Under the pieces are notes generated by a model that made no database searches, was not told the origin of the DNA, and worked only from the letters and a program-made list of their open reading frames with translations. The position numbers were made by a program, and so were the translations under genes. Below are positions 46,494-59,422 of a stretch of 64,000 nt of DNA, piece by piece. The stretch is from Chrysemys picta bellii (taxonomy: Eukaryota > Chordata > Testudines > Emydidae). The stretch's first letter is position 1. Each line of letters begins with the position of its first letter. The DNA lies in assembly GCF_011386835.1 (NCBI RefSeq), contig NC_088792.1:63781287-63845286 (forward strand), in the 5' to 3' direction.

Positions 46494-48742
46494 TAGATTC
46501 TAAGGCCAGAAGGGACCATTGTGATGATCTAGTCTGACCTCCTGTATAACCCAGGCCATAGAACTTCCCCCGAATGATTCCTAGAGAACATCTTTTAGAA
46601 AAACATCCAATCTTGATTTAAAAGCGACAGTGATGGAGAATCTACCATAACCCTTGATAAGTTGTTCCAATGGTTAATTTACTCTCGCTGTTTATAAATT
46701 TATGCCTTATTTCCAGTCTGAATTTGTCTAGCTTCAAATTCCAGTCACTGGAACATGTTATACCATTCTCTGCTAGACTGAAGAGCCCATTATCAAATAT
46801 TTGTTCCCCATGTAGGTACTTATATAGACTTGATTATATAAGTCCTTAACTCTGTTGTACTAAATAAATTGTGCTCCTCAAGTCTATCACTGTAAGGCAT
46901 GTTTTCTAACCCTTTAACTATTCTCATGGCCCTTCTCCGAATCCTCTCCAATTTATCAACATCTTGCTTCAAGTATAGACTCTAGAACTGGATACAATAT
47001 TTCAGCAGGGGTTGCACCAGTGCCAAATACAGAGGTAAAATAACTGCTCTACTTGTACTCGAGATTCCCCTGTTCATGCATCCAAGGATCACATTAGCCC
47101 TTTTGGCCACACATCACACTGGGAGCTCATGTTCAGCAGATAATCCACTATGACCCCAAAATCTTTTTCAGAGTTGCTGCTTCCCAACAAAGAGTTCTGA
47201 AAGTACGTCTTAAATTCTTTGTTCCTGAGTTTATACATTTAGCTACATTAAAATGCGTATTATTTGCTTGCGCCAAGCTTACCAAGAGATCCTGAATGCT
47301 CTGTTATCAATTACCTCTCCTTTCCATTATCTACCACTCCACCAATTTTTGACTCATCTGCAAACTTTTATCAGTGATTACTATGTTTTCTTCCAGGGCA
47401 TTCATAAAAATGTTAAATAGTATAGGGCCAAGAACAGATTCCTTTGGGGACCAGTAAAAACACACCTGCTCAGTGATGATTCCCGATTCACAATGACATT
47501 TTGAGACTTATTAGTTGGCACACATCAAATGGATTAAAAGATGGCTACGTTAATTTTATATCTTTCTAGTTTAAGTCAAAATGTTATGTGGTACCCAGGG
47601 AAATACCTTACAGAAGTCTAAATACAATAGATCAACACTATCACTTTTAACTACAAATTTTGTAATCTCATCAATAAAAGATATCAAGTTAGTTTGACAG
47701 GATCTATTTTCATAAACGGATGTTGATTTGGATGAATTACATTACCCTCCATTAATTCTTTATTAATCAAATCCTGTATCAGCAGCTCCATTTTCTTGCC
47801 AATTAACAACGTCAGAGGGACAAGCCTATAATTACCCAGGTCATCTCCTTTATCCTTTCCAAATTTTGCCATGTTAGCTATCTTCCAGAACCATCCCAAT
47901 GTTTCAAGACATATTGAAACCCATTATTAGTGGTCTGGAGAGCTCCTTAGCCGGCTCTTTAAAAACTCTTGGATGCAAGTTATCTGGACCTTCTGATTTA
48001 AAAATGTCTAACTGTATTTGCTGCTGTATAAAATTCTCTTCAGATACTAGTGGAATGGAATGAGTGTTATCATCATATAACATACTCTGTTTTTACCCCA
48101 AACACAGAAATATTTATTGAATGCTTCTACCTTTTCTGCATTATTATTGATAATTCTACCATTTCCATTTTGTATTGGACCAATACCATTGTTAGGATTC
48201 TTTTTGTTCCCCAATATAAAAATTCTCATTGTCCTTAACTTTGCTAGCCATAGATTTTTTTTTCCCTTTTGTCCCTTTGCTTCCCTTAAAAATTTTCAAC
48301 AATTCCTAGCTTCTGATATGTACTCACTACCAACTTCCCCTTTCATTCATGTGTTATATATTATTTATATAGCTGTCTTCACTACTCCTCTAAACCAGGT
48401 TGTTTTTTTAACCAAGATGGCCATCTTCCTTAATTGTAGGGTTGTGGCTTTTTGGGCATCTAGGAAAGTGTTCTTAAACAATTCCCACTTATCATTCACA
48501 TTTTTCTTATTAAACTCTTCCTCCCAGCTGATTCTGACTCGTAATTGTTTTCAGCTTTACAAAAATGAGCTTTTTTAAAGCACCAAGTATATATAGATTA
48601 TTGATCTGGACTTTACTCTGTTTGCACATTATAAATGTAATCAAGTTATGATCACTTGTACCCAAGCTACCATTTTTGCTGACTTTGATAGCCTGCCTGT
48701 CACTGCAGCAATAACAAACACTACTGGTAGTGATGTGTATTG
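46494..48742 (-). mobile_element. CR1 LINE, antisense, long copy
   Basis: The 3' end lies at 46494 (gattctaaggccagaaggga on the plus strand) and the sequence follows CR1 ORF2 backwards for 2.25 kb. Near 47684-47899 the minus strand encodes a decayed WKIANMAKFGK and GNYRLVPLTLL (RT start). At 48510-48746 it encodes GSLGTSDHNLITFIM, the last motif of the endonuclease. Many stops are present. It is 5' truncated within the endonuclease. Confidence 0.85.
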
Positions 48743-51700
48743 CCATGTGGGATGGGTCTGTTAGTTGTCCAGTCTATACTCCACACCTAATGGCTGGAGA
48801 AGAGAAGTTCTGTACCCACCCAACTACTGCCAGATTGGGTAGGAAAAAATAAATTGTATCCAGTCCTCTGTTGTGGGGATTATGATTATGGTTTAAACCC
48901 CACAAGAGGGAAGAAGAGGATGGGGCAGGGAAGCAAAGTATTGAACCCTGCTGTTGAACAGAATTTCAAGGCAACTCCCATCAGAAAAGCTGTATTAAGA
49001 TCAACACCTGTAGCACAAGTGAATCATGCACTTGGAAGTATTTTGAGCTGGGAGAACAGATTGGAACCAGAAACAAATTATAAGAGGTCTTCTGCAATGA
49101 GAACAAGCCTGTTCACAGTAAAGCAGAGATAAGGGCCTTGAAAACAAAAACAAAACATCCACTGCTGGCATGAAGTCTTCAAAATGGGAGAAAACCTGAC
49201 CCTCTGGAATAGTGAAAGTACTTTTGACTAGAAAATACTTTAGGGCTATGGAGGGGAGGGGGAAGCTATCCCCAAGAGCATCCGTAGCTCTGGCTACCGA
49301 TAAATATGTTCCTTTGTAGGTAAGTGGTTAACCTCCTGCGATTATAAACGTCTAGTATTAGAACTATTTTTTCTACGTTTAAAGAAAGATCCTAATTATC
49401 CATATGCCAGACAATCCTAGATCTCTAGTAGATATTTTTCTTGGGGCTGCTGCTGAAACCTAAGACAAAAAATATCCACATTTTAAAACAAGAGTAACAA
49501 AGGAAACAGTGTAGAGATATCAAAATGATATCAATGAGATATCAAAAAAGTAACCTAAGACAGACCAGAGTTCAATGGAATGACAATTTTCAAACTGTAC
49601 TAAGCCATTTTACCTCAAAATGCATCAGGATTTAAAGTATGGACTGAAAATGCAGACATTCTGGCCAATATATTCATTGACATGAATGTCTGTGGGATCA
49701 AAATTTAAGTGAAGTACAGAATAGTCACAATAAAGCAACTTCTGAATTTATAAATGCAAGTATCTGCACACCAGAAAATTGATTCCAAGAGTTATACTAC
49801 CCGAATACCATTTGACCTGCGTATCTAGTCAAAAACAGCCAATAATTCAATACTGAGTACTTGCAAACAGCCTACAGACTACAAATTATTCAAAAATTTA
49901 AATCATTCCAAACTGTTTGAGAAATCGTTAAGCTGCTTGTTGCTGCAATTTGAGAATGAAAGCTGAAGTCAAATAAGATTATAAATTTACACACTCCACT
50001 CTAACTTCACTTTAGAAATAAAATAAATGCCTGTTTCTACTTAAGTTTAGTTATTCACGGTTTTACAGAACATAATGTAATTGTGATGGAAACCCATTAA
50101 CAAATACATCTCTATGCACTAATAAGCTTCTCTCACTTTACAATAATGTGCAAAAACTTTCAAACATCTGAAAACTATAAGTATTTAATGAACATGGAGT
50201 CTAGACTACTTTCTAATCCACAAAAACAATCCCACTGGAACAAGACCGAGGCAATGACATTTTAGTGGCTAGATAGATTTGCAGCCCTGGAAACAGAGGA
50301 TCTGTCACTTTTCACAAGCACTGAAGTTCATGTTAGTTTTGAAGAGAGAAAGGGTAAAGTAAAGAGTGACTAAACCTCTCCTTTTTTCATTTGATTAAAT
50401 AATTGGTTCTGCTCAACTCATCAGGTTTTGCCAACTGAAGAGAAAGTTGGGGAGTCCCTCAAATAATAAAGACACACTTTGCAAACATCTGAGTGCTTTG
50501 TAACTCAAAGTTCCATTCCAATATGTATTCCTTTTTGGTGGGGCGAGGGGTGGGAGCTTTCTTTTTAGAATGCTTTAGCTGTATGTTCGTTTTTCGTCCA
50601 ATAGTCCTGAAAGAGAAACTGCAAGCATTCACATAAATGGATTGAAAGGTTCTGTTTCACTAACATTTCTGAAGAATCTCTCTACTAAAACGGTATTTCT
50701 TACCTTTCTGTAACAATAGTCCCCATGGACTGCAGTCAGTAACTCACCTACAGGAACAGTACATTAAGACTAGAGATGGGCAAAACATGAGGAAATCAAA
50801 AATTTTAGAGGCTTATCAGTCCTACAATGTATCACAGAAGCAACTGCAGCCTCCCTCCCTCCCTCCTCCTGTCAATACAGCCACCTTTAAAGTTAAATTT
50901 TTGACATTAAGAAACCACCTACCCAACAACGTAAGATAAGAGAAGTGGGAATGAAAGTCATCAGTTGTGTTTTTGTTGAGTGTGCATTTCATTCAGATTT
51001 TTCACTGACTCAGTGAAATACAGGGAAGCAGATTTTTAAGAGCTGAAAAACTGAACACCTAAATGTTTTGCTGTTGATATGTCAGAACAGACAAGAGGTA
51101 AGAAGCAGGAATGGTTTCACCTGTGTATGGGAAATCTTTCCTCATTTCCAGGAAACTTTAAAAAAAAAAAAGTGACACCAAAATATTCAACAGACAAACT
51201 GGAGAAAATACAGGACTGTAGGATTTACTCTGTTTGCAATACCAAGTGACTAAAGTACGTGCTGTAGTGAGTTGTTGAGCGGGATAGAGGTAGAAACAGT
51301 TTCAAACCAACATCTGCACTTAAGTGCACAAGAGTGATTTCTAACCGTAAAGTATCAAGTTAAGGGAGGCAAGCAGTGACAGCAGCACGAGAGTGATTAT
51401 TGTACACGTTGTAAACCGCTGCAACAGCTGCGCGATCACCTGCCAAATAAGGTTTGGCATCCCCCCCCCCCTCTTGAAATCAGGGCCATGGCAGAATTTG
51501 TACATGTAGCAGTGACTGGATGTCACCAGTTCTAAATCTAGGAAAGACAGGCCACGTGACAGGGAAAGTTAACATAGCAGAATCTGTCACCTGACTATTA
51601 AAGGAACAACTAAAACTGGGTGCTTAACAGAAAAGACCTTTTAATGAAGGTGTGACGAAGCTGTGCTCAGTACGATCGGGGATCCTTTGAGGCTGTTTTG

Positions 51701-52125
51701 AGACAAGAGTTGGCCTAATAAGGGTGGCCTCTTGTATAGGTTTCATTGTAATTTTTTAAAATGAAGACAAGCTGTTTTTGCAAATAACGGACATGAGACA
51801 TGTGCAGCTCAGCATGCCACTTAATCAAAATCAGAAGTGTTTAAACGCCAGGAAAAAAAAATCCTGAAATTTCTCCTTATGAGACTAGGAATTAACTTAA
51901 CAATAGGTGACCAGAATTTTTAAATAGGGAAACTGGAACTTAAAAACAAAACAAAACAAAACAAACACAGAACTCCTTCCTCAAAAGTTACAGAATAGTC
52001 ATTCATAAGTCTTGGAAGTGCAGCAAAGGATACAGCCCAGAGACCTTTACATCATTCTAACAAAGTTACAATGTCATGAGCATTTGTTGTGGATAGCCTT
52101 GTTTAGATTCTTCAGTAACTTAAAG
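48743..52125. other. Intron 3, non-coding
   Basis: Mostly AT-rich. There is a C run near 51462 and (CCCT)n near 50853. No exon of the host gene is recognised. Confidence 0.5.
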
Positions 52126-52334
52126 CAGTGGATTTGAAATTACGGTACGCAGGCTCTTATCAGGGGGTATGAGACAAAAATCCTGTAATGGCAGACAGTG
52201 TATCGTGTTATCCCTTACAGACCCTTTTTTTCCTGTTTTCATAGATATATAATGACCTTATCTCAGACAGGGGTACACGGTGGACTACATTATTTGGCAA
52301 GGGGTACACAGCCTAAAAAGTTTGAAAACCACTG
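52126..52334. mobile_element. hAT-type MITE with near-perfect target duplication
   Basis: The 209-bp element has ends cagtggatttgaaat and gtttgaaaaccactg. Flanks are acttaaag (52118-52125) and ccttaaag (52335-52342), 7 of 8 identical. Confidence 0.8.
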
Positions 52335-55224
52335 CCTTAAAGCAAATACAAAGACTGTTACATTGGCTTTCTTTTATAAGTCTTTAGAACAGGTTGTAGC
52401 AACTACAAGAATCCGTTAAGTGTGCCAGGTTTAGGCCAGTACGACCAGAGGGACCTCACTCTCTCTTCCAAGGCCAAGGCACCCTACTCAGCAATGTGTA
52501 TATTACTGCCTTTGCCTCATGGCAATCCTGGGAGTGCTGCTGCCAGGCCCAGAAGCTGTGTTAGAAATGTGAGCACCCTTTCCTTAGGATTAAAGCTCAC
52601 TGTTAAGAGAAACATGTACAAGCCTTTGGCTGCTTGTCCACAGTGATGCAAAATTACTTTTCCCTCTGCTTGTCTGAAAGCATGCCTTACACTTTGATCA
52701 AACAATCATCAAAAGTAAAGTACAGCAATGGCAGAGAATAATTTTATGCTTGGGATGGAGTAGCATGGCTCAGTGTGCTACAGCAATCTGTGGAAACTAA
52801 AACTTTATGAGGTCTGGCTGCAGATGCAGGGCAACCCCTTGAGTTGCTTTCCTGATTATAATTTGGAGAGATAACTTTGGTCATATTTAGCCTTCTGGAA
52901 AACCTCATGAATGGAAAGTGGGTTTTTTCCATTCCCTTATTGTTGAGCTCTTATCTAATGGTGCACAATGTGTTATTGTAATTGTACTGGGTACTTGATG
53001 CCAGCAACACAGTACCGGTACATGCTGTAGAACCAACGAGCCCAATACAGGACAGGTGGAATTCCTCCACTACCAGCCTCCTCTTTCAATTTAGTAGACA
53101 AACTGTGCTATGCTGCCATTTTACAAGAGGCCCAATACACCACCTAAAAGGCATAGTAGGCCAGGCCAATATTTGATTTGTAAACGGACACTCTACAATT
53201 CTCATTCTAGTTGTGGTTTCCAAGTTATCTGCTGTTATCTTTTGGGCAGTGAAGCTACAGCATTCATCATTAATTGAACCAGTGAGCTTTCTCATAAGGA
53301 TGCACTAGACAAATAGTTCCTTTCTTCCCCCCAAAAGACAAAAAAGGTTCCCCCCCCCATCTCCCAAGTGGCCTTGCAATAAAGATGAAGCATGACTAAG
53401 GGCACGTCTTCACTGGCAACATTAAAACACTGCCGCGGCTTGCGTAGTCATGGCATAGCACGTGGAGAACTCACGAGACTACATGGAAGGAGTTTATTGT
53501 TCGATATTAAATATATTTATTAAAGACAGACTCTGCTCTTTTTGAGCCTTCACACTGATCTTGCTTTGGTGGTTTCTCAATACTCAGTACAGACCTCACC
53601 ATCCAGAGGTTAACATTCTGATAGCATCCTCCTCACTGTCAATATGCACAGATAGAAGAGTGAAGGGAGACTGATTTGATTTAGATAAGTTTTGTTTGTT
53701 TGCTTTCCTACTAATACTGGATTTCTTTTAACCTACGGGTATAAAACAGCATCCACACTGTGGTTTATACTATAGGCTATATCAACTAAAGCTTTATTTA
53801 CTTTTAAACAGACTTCATAGCTTTCCTTTCTGATGGTTTCTTCTCCAGTCTTTGGCATCTGACTTGAGTAGATTAGGATCTACTGATGCAGATTTTTCTG
53901 GAGGGTTGAGTACAATCTCCATTTCTGTATGCTCAGAGGCTGAGAGTTATTTTTTTCATGCCCTGTTCAAAGTGAGAACCACTAAACCAGATAGTGATCT
54001 ATTTCTAGTCTGGTAGAAGTCCAGCTTTGCGGATATTGATTTGCCAGATTGTACCTGTTTTACAATTATTTCCTCAACCTCATACAGCTACTGAGAGAGG
54101 GTCTATTTTTTGCCCTGCCTTGTCTAACTTTTTTGTCTCAACTATAAAACCCAGGGCACAGAGCTCTGCTTAATATACTTATATGATGAAAAGAGCATAG
54201 AACGTGTGGAAGTCAAATGGTAAATGCCAGGCAGCCGTGAGTGGTTGAGGTGATACATGGCACCTGGTTACCAACTCAGAAATTTAATTCAACTTTTTCC
54301 TTTGTTAAGAAAAAAAAGCTCAGCTCATAGAACCAGCATCCTCTCCTCTGTTTGTACAAATACGAAAAGCTGCTACTCACATTCAGCTGAAAATGGGACT
54401 TGATCTCACAAGAACAATTGTCCTGAGACCTCAAGTAACTCACTGTTCTGGCTGCATTAGAAATACCATAAAAACAACCACATTTATGTTATTTTTACAC
54501 TTTTAGCCAAGTAGTCAGGAAATAGTAGCATGCTAAACTACAATTAAATGGGAAAAGTGCAAACATTTTGATTTAACTTCGATTCAAAGTGTAGGCAAAG
54601 ATATTCCTGTGCATTATATGAATATGCAGACCCGTCCTAAATTAACACGTAGTACTTTTTCCTCTCATGCTTTTTACTCTGGTAGAAGACACACCGGTAT
54701 CTGTTGTAGTACATCTCTCCCTTCTCTCTCTGACACCAGTAAGTATAATAGGATTTTTGCTGGAATAAGCACTGCTGGATCAGGCCTTTAAAAGAGTATT
54801 ATCAGAAGACTCTAGTGTGCTACCCTCATGTCATCTTGCATGAGAATGAATGAAAAGGAAGTAGTCTAACCACATTTGAGAAATAAGCACATTAACAAAT
54901 TTGCATGAGGGAAATATTACTGGATTTTAAAGTAGTAGCAGTTTGAATAATCAGTAAGTATTGACAGAAACCTGTTACAATAAGATTCAAGAAGCACTGC
55001 AGCCTGTGATTCAATAGTTAAACAATGTAAATACAAGCAAATCCAGCCTTGAGATTTTCAAGAGGGTCACTGAGAAGATGCTTCACATTCCCCCCAAATC
55101 TTCAGACTATGACCAACCCCCACTGCTGCTTGTCCAGCTACTTATACTTGGATTTATGCACAGTTGTGAATATTTAAAAAAAAAAAAAAAAAGCAAATAA
55201 GTGTCCTTAGAAGTTAGGGTCCCC
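52335..55224. other. Intron 3, non-coding
   Basis: A fragment near 53398-53470 (gggcacgtcttcactggcaa) may be one end of a Harbinger MITE. Nothing else is supported. Confidence 0.45.
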
Positions 55225-55900
55225 AAAACTAGGGTTGATAAAAACCAACGATTTTGTTAACAACTGGACTTTTTAAAATTTAAATCAGATTTTTTTATTA
55301 AATATGGGTTTGTTTTTGTTTGTTTGTTTACAAATAAACCAATTTAAAATTAAATTTGTAACTGACCACCTTGAAGGATACAGTGACCAGAAACACACAG
55401 TTCAATTAATTATATACAGTTAATACTTCCTTTGTTCAATAAGTCTGTTAGTTTTAAATGGAAAACATGTTTTGATCATTTTTTTCTCATCTTGCCAGCA
55501 TATTTAAAGTAGTTGTATTTACTGCTTTTTGTGCATTTCTAATTGAATTTGAATTTCCATCCGAAGAGAGCTTGGCACAAATTACAAGTAAAATATTAAT
55601 AGTCTATTAAATAAGAAATGCATCAGTCACCATTTTCTAAATATAAAATGTAAAAATAATAATTTGAATAAATGTACATTAAGCTAAATAAATATGCATA
55701 GGTATAGTGCTCCTGGTTAGCAAAAAGAAGTATCCAATTTAGGGTAAAGACTATATTTCGTTGCAAATCAACATGTTTTAAATGGTTACCAACCGATAAG
55801 AATCCATCTCTCTTTAGGAAAATAACTAAACAGTACAAATGCAAAACACAATTAAAAATCAATAATTTAAATCAAAGGAATTTAAATTAATCCACTCTAC
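55225..55900. repeat. AT-rich repeat, class uncertain
   Basis: Starts with agggttgataaaaaccaacg and ends with aatttaaatcaaaggaattt, with a GTTTGTTT run inside. It looks like a dispersed AT-rich element but terminal repeats are not clear. Confidence 0.3.
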
Positions 55901-56060
55901 CCAAATCCCACAGAGATTTGTACACATTCTGGTGAATTTTAGGTTCTGTCTTTCTCCAGCTGTTTACTTGTAGAATCCAAAATAGCCAGGAATACTAATG
56001 TAATATATATATGTACAAACGCCAGCCCCTTTGCTCAAAACTTAAAGGAAAACACGCAGC

Positions 56061-56102
<42 letters not shown>

Positions 56103-57587
56103 CACAAATAATGTGCCAGATCTGTCTCTCTACTCATTTGTTCCCAACTTTGATTTCTTTATCCTTTCCTTTCATCCTTACTCACTCTATTTCCATAGTA
56201 TTTACTTCTCTTCTAATTTCTGCATGGCGTTCTTCTCTCCCTCATTTCTTCTCTCAAGCCAATATGGCCCAGCCTTTAAAAGGCCGTTTGGCACTTTTAA
56301 AAATCCCACTAGGCATCTATCTGCATCTTCAAATGCCTGAATACCTTTGAAAATCTGCTTCTACCTTCCTTTCTCTGAATCTTTCACATTCATACCCAAA
56401 CCATTGGCCAGCCTCTTTCTCTACTATGCTGGATGCTATCATCGTCACCTTTTCTCCCCGTTCCCCTTTTGCTCTGTCCCCTTTATTGTTCATACATTTA
56501 AAGTTTAATTTTATATATTAATGAAAAGTTTTCTTAAAATTGTCTTTCTTAGCATAATGTTATTGTCAAAGGAACATGTAGACAAAGAAATAAATTCCTT
56601 GTCTCTAAACTTATATATACAGATTTCACAAGCAAACTTAACATTTATTGTAGTATCTAGAAGTGAAGTATAAACAGAACCATATTTCCACTAGAAACTA
56701 AATAGTACAATATGCTAAATTTAATGTTATAAAACATTAGCAAATTTAGTTTTTTCTATCTATCAAGTTAATTTTGGTTACCAAAGATCATTAACTATAA
56801 AACAAATAGCTATCAGTGTTTGCAACTTACCCTGGCAAGAAGCCAAATGTTAATTTTGGGTGAATTCTTTGGAAGTCTGTAGCCATCAAAACCTTGCATA
56901 AAATTTACATAAAAGCCAAAGATCTTCTAGAAAGTGAAACCATAAACTGTGCACATTATAGTGTTCACAATATACTGGCTATCGCTTTAGAAATAAAACT
57001 GCGATTTTGCAAGCTCTATAGTTTCATTCCCACCCACAGCCAAATACAAAGTTCAAGTTATACAGCATTTTAAAAAAGCAATTTCTAGCCAGATTCGGAT
57101 TTAAGACAATGCTATATATTGAATTCACTATATTTTCAATCATATGCATTTTAAAATCCTGTGTATGAGAAACATCTTTCTGTCCCAGTTTTTGCTATTC
57201 TGGACTATCATGAAAATTCCATCTAGCAAAACTGTGTTACTAAATGGGGCATTTGCATTATATTTTTCAAAAAGATGGGTGTTTCAATTTGAGATTATAT
57301 GGAAATGCATACTGAAACAGAAAAGAGTACTAGGATGTCACCATCCATCATCCTGTTCTTTTTAGGATAACTGTCAGCACATCCTGCAAAAGTTACATAC
57401 TTGAATGAAACAGCTATGCAAATCCACATGCAGTTAAATGTTTTACAAGTAATAATAATTTTATTGGGAAAGAGAAGTACCTTTAAGAAATCCCATAAAA
57501 AAAGCATCTCTTTCCTTGAATTAAAACAAAACTGCAAATGCTTCTGTTCTGCTGTGGTGTTAAATTCAGCTAATCCTAGAAAAAGCA
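55901..57587. other. Intron 3, non-coding
   Basis: Contains the 37-nt A run (56065-56101) and a pyrimidine-rich stretch at 56110-56500. No coding block is seen. Confidence 0.5.
56065..56101 (+). repeat. Poly-A tract, 37 nt
   Basis: An uninterrupted run of 37 A residues. There is no recognisable retroposed sequence upstream. Confidence 0.9.
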
Positions 57588-58738
57588 GCAATGACTGGAA
57601 GATAGCTAATGTAATGCCACTATTTAAAAAGGGCTCTAGAAGTGATCCCGGCAATTACAGACCAGTAAGTCTAATGTTGGTACCGGGCAAATTAGTTGAA
57701 ACAATAGTAAAGAATAAAATTGTCAGACACATAGAAGAACATAAATTGTTGGGTAAAAGTCAACATGGTTTCTGTAAAGGGATATCATGTCTTACTAATC
57801 TATTAGAGTTCTTTGAAGGGGTCAACAAACATGTGGACAAGGGGGATCCAGTGGACACAGTGAACTTAGATTTCCAGAAAGCCTTTGACAAGGTCCCTCA
57901 CCAAAGGCTCTTATGTAAATTAAGTTGTCATGGGATAAGAGGGAAGATCCTTTCATGGATTGAGAACTGGTTAAAAGACAGGGAACAAAGGGTAGGAATA
58001 AATGGTAAATTTTCAGAATGGAGAGGGGTAACTAGTGGTGTTCCCCAAGCATCAGTTCTAGGACCAATCCTATTCAACTTATTCATAAATGATCTGGAGA
58101 AAGTGGTAAACAGTGAGGTGGCAAAGTTTGCAGACGATACTAAACTGCTCAAGATAGTTAAGACCAAAGCAGACTGTGACGAACTTCAAAAAGATCTCAC
58201 AAAACTAAGTGATTGGGCAACAAAATTGCAAATGAAATTTAATATGGATAAATGTAAAGTAATGCACATTGGAAAAAATAACCCCACCTCTACATACAAT
58301 ATATTGAGGGCTAATTTAGCTACAACTAATCAGGAAAGATCTTGGGATTGTTCTTTGAAGACGTCCACGGAGTGTGCAGCGGCAATCAAAAAAGCAAACA
58401 GGATGTTAGGAATCATTCAAAAAGGGATAGAGAAGAAGACAGAGTATCTTATTGCCCTTATATAAACCCATGGTATGCCCACATCTTGAATACTGTGTAC
58501 AGATGTGGTCTCCTCATCTCAAAAGAGGTATACTGGTATTAGAAAAGGTTCAGAGAAGGGCAACTAACATGATTGGGGTTTGGAACGGGTCCCATATGAG
58601 GAGAGATTAAAGAGGCTAGGACTTTTCATCTTGGAAAAGAGGAGACATGGGGGGGATATGATAAAGATATATAAAATCATGAGTGGTGTGGAGAAAGTGA
58701 ATAAGGAAAAGTTATCTACTTGTTCCCATAATATAAGA
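57588..58738 (+). mobile_element. CR1 LINE, sense, interrupted by DIRS-B
   Basis: 5' truncated within ORF2 at the motif DWKIANVMPLFKKGSRSDPG. It is cut at about 58738 in the C-terminal region (CSHNIRK), where DIRS-B terminal sequence begins. The remaining 3' end should lie beyond 64000. Confidence 0.88.
57588..58738 (+). pseudogene. CR1 ORF2 reverse transcriptase, partial
   Basis: One long open frame (to 58465) covers most of the RT domain: [80 protein letters not shown] and the polymerase box KFADDTKL near 58126. A shift near 58340 and a stop at 58465 follow. Later pieces are [20 protein letters not shown] and [20 protein letters not shown]. The first 60 or so codons of the open frame (57401-57587) are unrelated chance sequence. 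Confidence 0.88.
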
Positions 58739-59095
58739 AAGGACAGTTACCTGTTCCATAATTGGTGTTCAAGATGTGTCGCTCCTGTCTATTCCACAGT
58801 AGGTGTGCATGCTCACCACGTGCACCGGTCCTGGAAGTTTTTCCCTTAGCAGCATTCGTAGTGGGGGAGCATCGCTGCGATCCCTGGAGTGGCACCAACG
58901 TATCGCGCTATAAAGGGGGTTGTGTGCTCCCCCCACCCTCAGTTCCTTCTTGCCAGACAACTCCGACAGAGGGGAAGGAGGGAGGGATGTGGAATAGACA
59001 GGAGCAACATCTCGAAGAACACCAGTTATGGAAAAGGTAACTGTCCTTTCTTCTTCGAGTGATTGCTCCTGTGTATTCCACAGTAGGTGACTTCA
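58738..59095. repeat. DIRS-B terminal repeat with fold-back
   Basis: The block starting aaaggacagttacc at 58736 and ending gctcctgtctattcca (about 58800) is the near-exact reverse complement of 58988-59048 (tggaatagacaggagcaaca through aaggtaactgtccttt). A third, direct copy of the inner motif (attgctcctgtgtattccac) follows at 59062-59085. DIRS-A has the same layout. Confidence 0.75.
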
Positions 59096-59422
59096 AGCTA
59101 TACCTAAAGGAGGTAGGTAGGTAGATCTAAATAAGTGCCGAAGGCGGCACGCGAGCTAATTTTCAGTGGCACTCACACTGCCCGGGTCCTGGCCACTGGT
59201 CTGGGGGGCTCTGCATTTTAATTTAATTTTAAATTAAGCTTCTTAAACGTTTTAAAAACCTTATTTACTTTACATATAACAATAGTTTAGTTACATATTA
59301 TAGACTTATAGAAAGAGACCTTCTAAAAACGTTAAAATGTATTACTGGCATGCGAAACCTTAAATTACAGTGAATAAATGAAGATTTGGTACACCACTTC
59401 TGAAAGGTTGCCGATCTCTGTG

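Noticed and set aside
50701..50760. Exon-like segment with donor- and acceptor-like sites
   Set aside because: Translation in frame with the host gene does not match RRM1 or RRM2; no usable phase.
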